Shown: piece after piece, positions 52,075 through 60,006 of the stretch
Layout: each line of letters opens with the position of its first letter
Numbering within the stretch: position 1 is the first letter of the stretch
Assembly (NCBI GenBank): GCA_038237895.1
Contig: JBBRYE010000003.1
Location: 1 to 64,000, forward strand
Length of the DNA: 64,000 nt
Direction of reading: 5' to 3'
Source: Pseudopedobacter sp038237895
GTDB lineage: Bacteria > Bacteroidota > Bacteroidia > Sphingobacteriales > Sphingobacteriaceae
Notes under the pieces: model-generated
What the model was told of the DNA's origin: nothing
Database searches by the model: none
The model's input: only the letters and a program-made list of their open reading frames with translations
Translations under genes and position numbers: made by a program

Positions 52075-52812
52075 ATGTTCGGTCTTTTTAAACCAAAGAA
52101 TAAAATACCAGAATTTAATTTTAGCGATATCGGGATAGATATGCACTCGCATATTCTTCCCGGTATTGATGATGGCGCACCTACTTTAAAGGAATCCATC
52201 ATGATGGTGAAACGCTTTCAGGAACTCGGTTTTAAAAAGTTGATTGCTACACCTCACATCATGGCAGATTACTATCGTAACACGCCGGACATCATCAAAA
52301 AAGCGTTGGATGAATTGCGAGAAGAGTTGGTAAAGCAAAATATTGATATGCCAATTGAAGCTGCCGCCGAGTATTATTTAGATGAAACCTTTGAGACCAA
52401 AATCAATAAAGGGAATCTGATGACGATGGGAAAAGATTATATTCTTTTCGAGCTTTCTTACATTAACTATCCAAACAACATCAAAGACATTATCCAAAAA
52501 TTAAATAATAAAGGCTTAAAGCCGATATTGGCACATCCAGAGCGTTATCCCTATTTAGGATCGATAGAAAATTATTATAAAATTAGAGAGTTTGGCTGTT
52601 ATTTTCAATTAAATACAATTTCATTAAGCGGCTATTATGGCAAACAAACTCAAAAAATTGCAGAAGAATTAGTCAGTAATATGATGGTTGATTTTATAGG
52701 TTCGGATATGCACCATCTCAGACATGCAGATGCTTTACACCAATCTTTGTTTACTCCCTCTTTAAAAAACTTATTTGAAGAAAGTGCTTTACAGAATGTG
52801 ATGTTGGGTTGA
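52075..52812 (+). CDS. cpsB: CpsB/CapC-type tyrosine-protein phosphatase (PHP family)
   Basis: 245 residues. Metal-dependent PHP phosphatase that dephosphorylates the Wzc/CpsD-type tyrosine kinase controlling polysaccharide export. DMHSHILPGIDDG (metal site), LIATPHIMADYY, EAAAEYYLDE, PILAHPERYPYL, and DFIGSDMHHLRHADALH. ATG begins the base after the rfbB stop. The last about 30 codons are repeated in degenerate form at 53452-53543. Confidence 0.93.
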   Translation: MFGLFKPKNKIPEFNFSDIGIDMHSHILPGIDDGAPTLKESIMMVKRFQELGFKKLIATPHIMADYYRNTPDIIKKALDELREELVKQNIDMPIEAAAEYYLDETFETKINKGNLMTMGKDYILFELSYINYPNNIKDIIQKLNNKGLKPILAHPERYPYLGSIENYYKIREFGCYFQLNTISLSGYYGKQTQKIAEELVSNMMVDFIGSDMHHLRHADALHQSLFTPSLKNLFEESALQNVMLG

Positions 52813-52844
52813 TTTCAAAGCTAAATTTATTGAAATAAAAAAGC

Positions 52845-52852
52845 TAAATTTG
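52845..52852 (+). promoter_or_regulatory. -7 box of the toxin-antitoxin operon
   Basis: TAAATTTG, exact TAnnTTTG, followed by ATA and the ATG at 52856. Transcription would begin at or next to the start codon. No convincing -33 box. Confidence 0.45.
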
Positions 52853-52855
52853 ATA

Positions 52856-53074
52856 ATGAGCATTTTAGAAGCAAAAATAGAATTAGCCAAAATGGTTTTA
52901 GATATTGAGGATGAAAGCTTAATTGAGCAAGTAAAAGGATTGTTGCTTCTAAATCAAGAAGAAGAATTGCCTACCCACATTAAAGAAAGTATAAATAAGT
53001 CAATATCACAAGCTGATAGCGGTAATACAATTTCTCTCGAAGAATTTAAGATTAAGCATTTTTCTAAAAGATGA
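52856..53074 (+). CDS. Antitoxin of a RelE/ParE-type module
   Basis: 72 residues from the ATG at 52856; a TTG two codons earlier lies in the -7 box. Acidic N-terminal helix region (ILEAKIELAKMVLDIEDESL), then SISQADSGNTISLEEFKIKH, the addiction-module pattern (DUF2683/Phd-like, often ending in a toxin-binding tail). Overlaps the toxin by 4 bases. No clear HTH, so it may repress poorly alone. Confidence 0.85.
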   Translation: MSILEAKIELAKMVLDIEDESLIEQVKGLLLLNQEEELPTHIKESINKSISQADSGNTISLEEFKIKHFSKR

Positions 53075-53358
53075 TTTTTGAAATTGTATTTACTCCAGAG
53101 GCAGAACAAACATTTGATTCTATTTCTGAACAGATTTCGTTAGCATGGGGACAAAAAGTATTATGTGATTTTGAAGACAAGATGCTAAAATCACTTTCTC
53201 TAGTATCTCAAACCCCATTATCGTATCCGATAATTTTTCAACCCTTAGAACTTAGAAGATGTATTTTACACAAAAACTGCTCAATGCTTTATAGAGTGAT
53301 GGGAAGTAAAGTGGAAATTATCTGTTTTTGGGATAATAGACAGGATCCTCTTTTTTAA
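53071..53358 (+). CDS. RelE/ParE-family toxin
   Basis: 95 residues, overlapping the antitoxin by 4 bases (ATGA). VFTPEAEQTFDSISEQISLA near the start and RRCILHKNCSMLYRVMGSKV EIICFWDNRQDP at the end fit the ParE/RelE fold (C-terminal strands with Arg and Trp-Asp-Asn-Arg). ParE poisons gyrase, RelE cuts mRNA; the sub-type is not clear. Lies between cpsB and the degenerate cpsB 3' copy. Confidence 0.88.
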   Translation: MIFEIVFTPEAEQTFDSISEQISLAWGQKVLCDFEDKMLKSLSLVSQTPLSYPIIFQPLELRRCILHKNCSMLYRVMGSKVEIICFWDNRQDPLF

Positions 53359-53390
53359 AAAAAATTAATTTTAAATTCTAGAAAAGTATT

Positions 53391-53543
53391 ATGATAATTA
53401 GAGAAAACATTGAAGGTTGTTTTTACTATCAGTTAGGATTTGCATCTTTAAAACATGCTGATGATTTACACCAACCTTTGTTTACTCCCTCTTTAAAAAA
53501 TCTATTTGAAGAAAGTGCTTTACAAAATGTGATAGTGGGTTAA
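53391..53543 (+). pseudogene. Second, degenerate copy of the cpsB 3' end (50-codon frame)
   Basis: ATG at 53391, TAA at 53541. The product MIIRENIEGCFYYQLGFASL plus KHADDLHQPLFTPSLKNLFE plus ESALQNVIVG matches two parts of CpsB: IRE..GC.FQL and then HADALHQSLFTPSLKNLFEE SALQNVMLG, with about 30 codons lost between. In the last 87 bases I count 8 differences from cpsB. The frame stays open, but it lacks all metal-binding residues, so it is a remnant, not an enzyme. Confidence 0.8.
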
Positions 53544-53581
53544 TTTTGAAATTTAAAAATAACCTAATCTAAACAATTAAG

Positions 53582-54331
53582 CTAATGATTATTATCTTCT
53601 AAATATTTTAATTTTGTGGGTATTTTAGATTGTATATAATTAAGCCAAACAATATAGCTTTTTAGTGACCCTCTTGAATAAACAATTGCGTTTGCATATC
53701 CTTTAATCAATTTATCGTCATCATCTTGTAAAGCAACTTTAAAATCATCGTCATTAAAACCATCACGTATCTGTCCTTTATAATCAAAAATATACTGATT
53801 ATCAAAAAGCTTAAGGGAATAATCATTAACGTTTCCCATCCTTACTTTTTCAAAATAATTTGCTTGATTTTCTGCTTGTAAGCAGTCCTCGTTATACAAA
53901 GTGATGCTATCAGAAACCGATTTATTTCTGATTAGCCGTAAGCCACCCGAATTTATTAATTGATTAATAGTTCTTTTTGTAAAAGAAACAGCATTTCTGT
54001 TATGTGTATATTTTAGCTGCATAACGTACATCACTTTTAGATTACTATTAGTATATGGTCTATCGTAAATAGTTTGTAAAAGCGTATCAAAACCAGCAAG
54101 CTGCTTGGTGCAATAAAACAGGCTTTTTTTAATTTTTACAGAATCAGCTCTGATATCATCAATCATTGCCTGTACATATTGTTTCTCTCTGTCATGTTCA
54201 ATGGTGTGTTCTAATTGATACTCGGCTAAAAAGCCACAGAAGACTGCTAAAAAAAGCATTAAAAATTCCCAAAAATAATTCCTCCAAGTTTTTTTTCCGT
54301 GTGGTTGGTGAGCGTGTTGATGTACTTCCAT
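53582..54331 (-). CDS. Membrane-anchored protein of unknown function (DUF6090-like)
   Basis: 249 residues. His-rich cytoplasmic start (MEVHQHAHQPHGKKTWRNYF), one membrane helix (about 22-40), then a helical, charged extracytoplasmic domain. The plan (helix, DDIRADSVKI-type helical part, repeated short helices) matches DUF6090-like proteins common in Bacteroidota; the broken gene at 34094-34800 is of the same plan. Function unknown. Confidence 0.65.
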   Translation of the reverse strand: MEVHQHAHQPHGKKTWRNYFWEFLMLFLAVFCGFLAEYQLEHTIEHDREKQYVQAMIDDIRADSVKIKKSLFYCTKQLAGFDTLLQTIYDRPYTNSNLKVMYVMQLKYTHNRNAVSFTKRTINQLINSGGLRLIRNKSVSDSITLYNEDCLQAENQANYFEKVRMGNVNDYSLKLFDNQYIFDYKGQIRDGFNDDDFKVALQDDDDKLIKGYANAIVYSRGSLKSYIVWLNYIQSKIPTKLKYLEDNNH

Positions 54332-54383
54332 GATTAATGTTTTTCTATAGGATTGTAAATATGAATAATTAATTCTTTAAGCC

Positions 54384-55340
54384 TTAAAAAATCTCCTTAG
54401 CAATATTATACGTCTGCTCCGGTTTACCCATGGTATAAAAATGCAATACCGGCACTCCAAAATCTATTAGCTCTTTACATTGTTGGATCATAAATTCTGT
54501 TCCTACCTTTTTAACATCTTTAACATTGGTGCATTCTTGCACTGCCTCACTTAATTCCTCAGGTAAATCTATATGAAAAATTTTAGGTAAGGCTACTAAT
54601 TGCCCTAATGCACTTATCGGTTTTAAGCCTGGAATTATAGGTACATTAATATCGTTCTCACGACATTTATTTACAAAATCGAAATACTTTTGGTTATCAA
54701 AAAACATTTGGGTTACAATAAACTCAGCACCCAAATCAACTTTTTGTTTTAAATATTTAAAATCTGTTTTAAGATTAGGTGCTTCAAAATGCTTTTCGGG
54801 ATAACCAGCAACACCAATGCAAAAATCACTATTATAATCTGAGACAACATCTTCATGTAAAAATTTTCCAGAATTATGGTCTGTGATATGTTTCACCAAA
54901 TCTGATGCATAAGCATGTCCGCCTTTGCTTGGCACAAAAGAAGAATCCGTTTTACGGGCATCGCCCCTAAGCGCCAAAACATTATCAATCCCTAAAAATT
55001 GTAAATCTATTAATGCGTTTTCTGTTTCTTCTTTAGTAAAACCACCGCAAATTAAATGAGGAACCGCATCAACACCATATTTATTGATAATTGCGGCACA
55101 GATAGCAATAGTTCCAGGTCGTTTTCTGTACGATACTTTTTCTAAGAGTCCGCTTTCTTTTTCTTTGTAGATATAATCTTCTCTTAAAGAAGTAACATCA
55201 ATAAAGGGAGGTTTAAACTCCATTAAAGGATCTATTGCATCATAAATCCATTGGATGCTTTGCCCTTTAATTGGTGGTAAAAGTTCAAAAGAGAAAAGTG
55301 TTTTGCCTTTTGCGTTTTTTATATGATCTGTAATTTTCAT
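54384..55340 (-). CDS. metF: 5,10-methylenetetrahydrofolate reductase
   Basis: 318 residues. Makes 5-methyl-THF, the methyl donor for MetH. FSFELLPPIKGQSIQWIYDA, DVTSLREDYIY, NVLALRGDARKTDSSFVPSK, GAEFIVTQMFFDNQKYF, VLHFYTMGKPEQTYNIAKEI are family blocks (TIM barrel, FAD). In the same direction as metH, with the four-helix-bundle gene between, so likely under the same SAM riboswitch. Confidence 0.95.
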   Translation of the reverse strand: MKITDHIKNAKGKTLFSFELLPPIKGQSIQWIYDAIDPLMEFKPPFIDVTSLREDYIYKEKESGLLEKVSYRKRPGTIAICAAIINKYGVDAVPHLICGGFTKEETENALIDLQFLGIDNVLALRGDARKTDSSFVPSKGGHAYASDLVKHITDHNSGKFLHEDVVSDYNSDFCIGVAGYPEKHFEAPNLKTDFKYLKQKVDLGAEFIVTQMFFDNQKYFDFVNKCRENDINVPIIPGLKPISALGQLVALPKIFHIDLPEELSEAVQECTNVKDVKKVGTEFMIQQCKELIDFGVPVLHFYTMGKPEQTYNIAKEIF

Positions 55341-55342
55341 TA

Positions 55343-55376
55343 GTTTGTTGGGTGGTTGGGTTGTTAGTTTGTTAGC
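55343..55376. repeat. Repeat family C fragment
   Basis: GTTTGTTGGGTGGTTGGGTT GTTAGTTTGTTAG, between metF and the four-helix-bundle gene; direct match to the family-C words at 55783-55868 and 61217-61255. Confidence 0.65.
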
Positions 55377-55401
55377 ATTTTGGAGTCCGTTTTACTGTTT
55401 A

Positions 55402-55752
55402 TCATAAATCATTAAGTTTAGATTTTTGATACCTTATATAGCCATTAATTAACTTTCCCAAATTTTCAATAATCTCGATTAAGTTAGTTAATTGTTCCTC
55501 AGATATGAAAGTCAAATCTTTCGATATATAACTTTGAGTTTCTAATTCAAACAAAGATCCTCTTACAATATTAAGAAATTGAATTGTTTCTTTAATATGT
55601 TGCCTTCCACACCCTTCTGCTATATTTGAAGGAACAGAAACTACACATCTTCTCATTTGTGAGATTAAACCAAATTGCTCAGCTTTTGGATATTCCGCAG
55701 TAAGTTTGTAAACAACAGTTGCGAGTTCTCTCCCGCGTTTCCAAACATCCAA
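55402..55752 (-). CDS. Four-helix-bundle protein (23S rRNA-IVP family), likely with an N-terminal nonsense codon
   Basis: 116 residues from TTG at 55752. DVWKRGRELATVVYKLT, LISQMRRCVVSVPSNIAEGC and LFELETQSYISKDLTF are the S23/IVP-type four-helix signature. In the same frame an ATG at 55779 gives MTVYQKYT, then TAA, then TTG-GAT-GTT-TGG: the stop codon sits where family members have an acidic or other residue (TELDVW would fit GAA to TAA). So the gene may have lost its normal start and be rescued by TTG, or be silent. Family function is unknown; members are often near repeats or rRNA. Confidence 0.75.
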   Translation of the reverse strand: MDVWKRGRELATVVYKLTAEYPKAEQFGLISQMRRCVVSVPSNIAEGCGRQHIKETIQFLNIVRGSLFELETQSYISKDLTFISEEQLTNLIEIIENLGKLINGYIRYQKSKLNDL

Positions 55753-55782
55753 TTAAGTATATTTTTGATAAACTGTCATGTT

Positions 55783-55868
55783 TTCAGTTTGTTAGGCATT
55801 AGTTGGTTGGTTTGTTAGGAGTTAGTTTGTTAGCCATTCTATAAGCCTAATCATCTAACAAACCAACC
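55783..55868. repeat. Repeat family C, inverted pair at the 3' end of metH
   Basis: Left arm GTTGGTTGGTTTGTTAGG, right arm CTAACAAACCAACCACCTAA, imperfect hairpin. The right arm runs into the metH stop codon (TAG at 55871-55873), so the repeat provides the end of the reading frame. Confidence 0.75.
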
Positions 55869-55870
55869 AC

Positions 55871-58800
55871 CTAATAACCTAGATTCGGGCTCAACCACCT
55901 TTCTGCGGTTTCTAAATCCATACCTTTTCTTATTGCGTAATCTTCTACTTGGTCTTTGTTTATTTTTCCTAAACCAAAATACCTGGCTTCTGGATTTGCA
56001 AAATAAAATCCACTTACTGCTGCCGTTGGGTACATCGCAAAGCTTTCGGTAATTATTAAGCCGATTTTGTTTTCTGCATCTAACAATTCCCAAAGTGTTC
56101 CCTTTTCGGTATGGTCTGGACAAGCAGGATAACCTGGAGCTGGTCGAATACCTTGATATTTTTCTTTTATTAAAGATTCTGTATCTAAAGTTTCATCCTC
56201 AGCATAACCCCAATAATCCTTACGCACCATTTCATGCAATTTCTCGGCGAAAGCTTCAGCCAATCTATCTGCTAAAGCCTTGGTCATGATACTATTATAA
56301 TCGTCATGGTCCTTTTCAAATTCTGCAGCAAGCTCATCGCAACCATGTCCGGTTGTTACTGCAAATCCTCCGAAATAATCTTGAATTCCAGTTTCTTTTG
56401 GTGCGATAAAATCTGATAATGCATAATAAGGTTCGTCCTTAGCTTTTTCTGCCTGTTGGCGAAGGGTGTGAATTTTGATTTGTTGGTTAGGTTTTAGTTG
56501 GTTAGTTTGTTCGGCTTGTTGGCTTTCAACTTTCAACTTTTCACTTTCAACTTCAGACCCTACTTCCAAAAAAATATCGTCTCCAACAGCGTTTGCTGGC
56601 CAAAAACCGAAAACTGCTTTTGCTGTCAATAACTTTTCATCTACAATTCGTTTCAATAAAACTTGCGCATCATCAAAGAGTTTTTTGGCTTCTACACCAA
56701 CAAATTTATCATCAAAAATCTTTGGATAAGAACCTCTTAGCTCCCATGTATGGAAAAAAGGAGTCCAATCTATATAAGGCACCAACTCTTCTAATGGATA
56801 ATTATCAATTACTTTAGTGCCTGTAAACGTTGGTTTTTTAGGATTATAACCCTCCAAATTTATTTGATATTGATTTTTACGGGCATCGGCAATAGCCATA
56901 AAATTTTTGACAACTTTCTTCTTATTGTAATTATCTCTTGTAGTATTGTAATCTTCTTTTAAAGTTTTGATGTAATCAACTTTAGTGTCTTTTGCTAACA
57001 AATTACTACAAACTCCTACACTTCGCGAAGCATCTAAAACATGAACAACTGCACCTTTGTAAAATGGGTCGACTTTTACTGCTGTGTGAATTCTTGAAGT
57101 TGTTGCACCGCCAATCAGTAAAGGAATATCAAATCCTTCACGTTCCATTTCCTTAGCAAAATGAACCATTTCATCAAGAGAAGGTGTAATTAATCCGCTT
57201 AAACCGATAATATCTACTTGATGTTTTTTAGCTTCTTCAATGATTCTATTTGCAGGAACCATTACTCCTAAATCGACAACTTCAAAATTATTACAGGCCA
57301 AAACAACGCCTACAATGTTTTTTCCAATATCATGAACATCGCCTTTTACGGTTGCCATTAATACTTTTCCGGCACTACTGCTTGCTCCAGCTACTTTGCC
57401 AGCTTCAATATAAGGCATTAAAATAGCAACAGCTTTTTTCATTACCCTTGCAGATTTTACAACCTGTGGTAAAAACATCTTTCCCTCTCCAAATAAATCG
57501 CCTACTATATTCATACCGTCCATTAACGGCCCTTCAATTACTTCAATTGGTAAAGCATATTGTAAACGAGCCTCCTCTACATCAATATCCAAATAATCAA
57601 TAATTCCTTTTATTAAAGAATGAGATAATCGTTCTTGAACTGTTCCATTACGCCATTCTTCGTTTTTAACGATAACTTTTCCTTTGGTATTTACAGTTTC
57701 CGCATAGTCAACTAAAATCTCAGTCGCATCCGGACGGCGATTTAACAATACATCCTCTACTTTTTGTAAAAGCTCTTTAGGGATTTCTTCATAAACCTCT
57801 AACATCCCAGCATTCACAATTCCCATATCTAAACCAGCCTTTATAGCATGATATAAAAATGCAGAGTGCATAGCTTCACGAACCGTATTATTTCCTCTAA
57901 AAGAGAAAGATATATTAGAAACACCGCCACTTACTTTAGCATGAGGAAGATTTTCTTTAATCCAACGTGTGGCATCAATAAAATCCACAGCATAATTATT
58001 ATGCTCTTCTAATCCCGTGGCAACGGTTAAAATGTTAGGGTCGAAGATGATATCTTGAGGGGGAAAACCAACTTCATTAACTAAAATATCATAAGAACGT
58101 TGACAAATTTCTTTTCTACGTTCTAAATTATCGGCTTGACCATTTTCATCAAAAGCCATTACTACTGTTGCAGCACCGTATTGTTTAATTTTGTGAGCGT
58201 ATTCTTTAAATTTTTCTTCTCCTTCTTTTAACGATATTGAATTGACAATTCCCTTTCCCTGCAAACATTTTAAACCTGCTTCAATAACCGTCCATTTAGA
58301 TGAATCTACCATAATGGGTAATTTAGAAATATCTGGTTCTGATGCAATAAGGTTCAAAAACTTAGTCATTGCGGCTTCCGAATCCAGCATTCCTTCATCC
58401 ATATTTACATCGATGATTTGTGCACCACCTTCTACTTGCTGACGAGCAATAGAAAGTGCGGTATCAAAATCTCCGGAAAGAATCAATTTAGAAAACTTTG
58501 GCGAACCAGTTACGTTTGTGCGTTCACCAACGTTCACAAACATGGTTTCTGGCTTTATGGTAACTGCTTCCAAGCCAGAAAGTCGCATAAAAGGTTCTCT
58601 TTCTGGGATTTTTCTTGGCGGATATTTCTTCGCTTTTTCGGCCATCGCCTTGATATGGTCTGGTGTTGTTCCGCAACAACCACCAATTACGTTTACAAAA
58701 CCCGAAGCCATAAAATCATCCACCAAATTTGCAGTTTCAGAAGCCGTTTCGTCATACTCACCAAACTCGTTTGGTAAACCTGCGTTAGGATAAGCGGAAA

Positions 58801-59686
58801 CAAACATGTCTGATTTTTCAGAAAGTTCCTCGATATGCGGACGCATATCTTTTGCGCCCAAAGCACAGTTTAAACCTATAGAGAGTAAATCGCCATGACG
58901 CATAGAGTTTAAAAATGCTTCTACGGTTTGCCCGGATAAGGTTCTTCCAGAGGCATCAGTAATTGTTCCGGAAATCATGATGTCGAGCCTCACCCCCGTT
59001 CCCTCTCGAAGGGAGAGGGATGCCTGTCCTTTTTGATATACTGCTTTTGATAAATTTTCGGGTAATTCTTGATTATTTTCTAATTTCTCGTTTAATTCTT
59101 GTTCGTATTTTTTGATGGCAAAAATTGCGGCTTTTGCATTTAACGTATCAAAAATTGTTTCTACTAATAATAAATCTGCACCACCATCTACTAAACCTCT
59201 TACTTGTTCGTAATACGCACCTTCTAATTCTTCAAAAGAGATGGCTCTAAAACCTGGGTCGTTCACATCTGGCGACATGGATAATGTTCTATTTGTTGGA
59301 CCAACTGCACCTGCTACAAAACGTGGTTTATCTGGATTTTTTTCTGTGTATTCAGTTGCTACTTCCTTTGCTATTCTTGCGCCCTCAAAACTGAGTTCAT
59401 AAGATAAATCTTCCATGCCATAATCGGCCATGGAAATACGTTGAGTACTAAAAGTATTTGTTTCGATAATATCTGCTCCAGCATCTAAATATTTAGCATG
59501 AACTGCTTTTATAACATCCGGACGAGTAAGGTTTAATAAATCGTTATTTCCTTTAACATCAGATGGATGGTTTTTAAATCTTTCTCCACGAAAATCCTCC
59601 TCCGTCAATTTATATTGCTGAATCATGGTGCCCATTGCGCCATCAATAATCAAAATTCTTTTTTGTAGTTCTTTTCTGATATCCAT
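55871..59686 (-). CDS. metH: Cobalamin-dependent methionine synthase
   Basis: 1271 residues. Moves the methyl of 5-methyl-THF to homocysteine via B12. Modules: homocysteine/zinc (1-345; LNCALGAKDM and GGCCGTTPDH cysteines), pterin (about 365-640), cap and B12 (about 690-900; DVHDIGKN near 780-790), activation (about 1070-1271; RPAPGYPACPDHTEK). Odd points: extra residues SLREGTGVRL near 217-236 and SEVESEKLKVESQQAEQTNQ (about 1040-1070) sit where relatives have short loops, and each is encoded by repeat-type DNA. The protein ends NLGY, at a repeat border. A SAM-I riboswitch lies upstream. Confidence 0.96.
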   Translation of the reverse strand: MDIRKELQKRILIIDGAMGTMIQQYKLTEEDFRGERFKNHPSDVKGNNDLLNLTRPDVIKAVHAKYLDAGADIIETNTFSTQRISMADYGMEDLSYELSFEGARIAKEVATEYTEKNPDKPRFVAGAVGPTNRTLSMSPDVNDPGFRAISFEELEGAYYEQVRGLVDGGADLLLVETIFDTLNAKAAIFAIKKYEQELNEKLENNQELPENLSKAVYQKGQASLSLREGTGVRLDIMISGTITDASGRTLSGQTVEAFLNSMRHGDLLSIGLNCALGAKDMRPHIEELSEKSDMFVSAYPNAGLPNEFGEYDETASETANLVDDFMASGFVNVIGGCCGTTPDHIKAMAEKAKKYPPRKIPEREPFMRLSGLEAVTIKPETMFVNVGERTNVTGSPKFSKLILSGDFDTALSIARQQVEGGAQIIDVNMDEGMLDSEAAMTKFLNLIASEPDISKLPIMVDSSKWTVIEAGLKCLQGKGIVNSISLKEGEEKFKEYAHKIKQYGAATVVMAFDENGQADNLERRKEICQRSYDILVNEVGFPPQDIIFDPNILTVATGLEEHNNYAVDFIDATRWIKENLPHAKVSGGVSNISFSFRGNNTVREAMHSAFLYHAIKAGLDMGIVNAGMLEVYEEIPKELLQKVEDVLLNRRPDATEILVDYAETVNTKGKVIVKNEEWRNGTVQERLSHSLIKGIIDYLDIDVEEARLQYALPIEVIEGPLMDGMNIVGDLFGEGKMFLPQVVKSARVMKKAVAILMPYIEAGKVAGASSSAGKVLMATVKGDVHDIGKNIVGVVLACNNFEVVDLGVMVPANRIIEEAKKHQVDIIGLSGLITPSLDEMVHFAKEMEREGFDIPLLIGGATTSRIHTAVKVDPFYKGAVVHVLDASRSVGVCSNLLAKDTKVDYIKTLKEDYNTTRDNYNKKKVVKNFMAIADARKNQYQINLEGYNPKKPTFTGTKVIDNYPLEELVPYIDWTPFFHTWELRGSYPKIFDDKFVGVEAKKLFDDAQVLLKRIVDEKLLTAKAVFGFWPANAVGDDIFLEVGSEVESEKLKVESQQAEQTNQLKPNQQIKIHTLRQQAEKAKDEPYYALSDFIAPKETGIQDYFGGFAVTTGHGCDELAAEFEKDHDDYNSIMTKALADRLAEAFAEKLHEMVRKDYWGYAEDETLDTESLIKEKYQGIRPAPGYPACPDHTEKGTLWELLDAENKIGLIITESFAMYPTAAVSGFYFANPEARYFGLGKINKDQVEDYAIRKGMDLETAERWLSPNLGY
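56473..56565 (-). repeat. Family-C-like repeat in frame inside metH (B12/activation linker)
   Basis: Plus strand: GTTGGTTAGGTTTTAGTTGG TTAGTTTGTTCGGCTTGTTG GCTTTCAACTTTCAACTTTT CAC. The GTTGGTTAGTTTGTT words match family C, and the CTTTCAACTTTCAACTTTT tail resembles the TTTCAACTTTCAA near 17098. It codes for about 30 polar residues in the linker between the B12 and activation domains, frame kept. Confidence 0.7.
58985..59035 (-). repeat. Hairpin repeat in frame inside metH (homocysteine domain)
   Basis: Plus strand: GAGCCTCACCCCCGTTCCCT CTCGAAGGGAGAGGGATGCC TGTCC. TCCCTCTC / GAGAGGGA is an 8-bp perfect stem with a 5-base loop. CTCACCCCCG plus a C/T-G/A hairpin is a word I know from Bacteroidota intergenic repeats. 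It encodes about GQASLSLREGTGVRL in place of a short loop before DIMISGTITDASGR. Confidence 0.65.
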
Positions 59687-59689
59687 TCT

Positions 59690-59775
59690 TAAAGTATCAA
59701 GTAATGAGTATCAAGTATCAAGAAATAAAATGCTACAAAAGTCTTACATCTTTATTCTTGTGTCTTGATATACTT
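59690..59775. repeat. Simple repeat with TATCAAG words before metH
   Basis: AAAGTATCAAGTAATGAGTA TCAAGTATCAAG and the distant TTGTGTCTTGATATAC are direct and inverted copies of one 8-9 base word. It lies between the riboswitch and the metH start, so it is part of the leader RNA. Confidence 0.6.
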
Positions 59776-59820
59776 TTTATGGCTTATTTTGAAAAGTCGG
59801 GTTGGTGTTTTGGACTTTCA

Positions 59821-59927
59821 CTTATCTTTTCCTTCCGCTAGTTATCGGATGAATAGAATGTAGCACCTTGTTTGCACAGGTTGCTAAGACTTCGTTGGGT
59901 CTAATCCCTCCGTCTTTCTCTATAAGC
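59821..59927 (-). ncRNA. SAM-I riboswitch (S-box) upstream of metH
   Basis: On the minus strand the leader reads CTTAT-AGAGAAAGACGGAGGGATTA, GACCCAACGAAGTCTTAGCA ACC, a P3 loop, AAGGTGCTA, then a variable P4 and GGAAAAGATAAG. P1 pairs CTTAT (59922-59926) with ATAAG (59821-59825); P2 AGAC/GTCT with the GGAGGGA kink-turn (59905-59911) and the AGCAACC...GGTGCTA core (GCAACC 59879-59884; GGTGCTA 59861-59867) are SAM-I hallmarks. It senses S-adenosylmethionine and lowers expression of metH (and probably metF). No classic U-run terminator is obvious downstream; the platform may work otherwise. Confidence 0.88.
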
Positions 59928-59931
59928 GATA

Positions 59932-59963
59932 CAAAAATGCAATAATGTTTGGTGAAAAGCAAA
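59932..59963 (-). promoter_or_regulatory. Promoter of the riboswitch-metH transcript
   Basis: Minus strand TTTG (59960-59963), 20-base spacer, CATTTTTG (59932-59939; one mismatch to TAnnTTTG). The riboswitch P1 begins about 6 bases further on, the expected transcript start. Confidence 0.5.
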
Positions 59964-60006
59964 TATGGATTGTCAGTACAAAACTAAATTTTGTAAGATT
60001 TTAAAA

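Noticed and set aside
55851..56123. 90-codon frame overlapping the metH end
   Set aside because: Same strand, other frame; Arg/Asn-rich with no pattern, whereas metH is clear.
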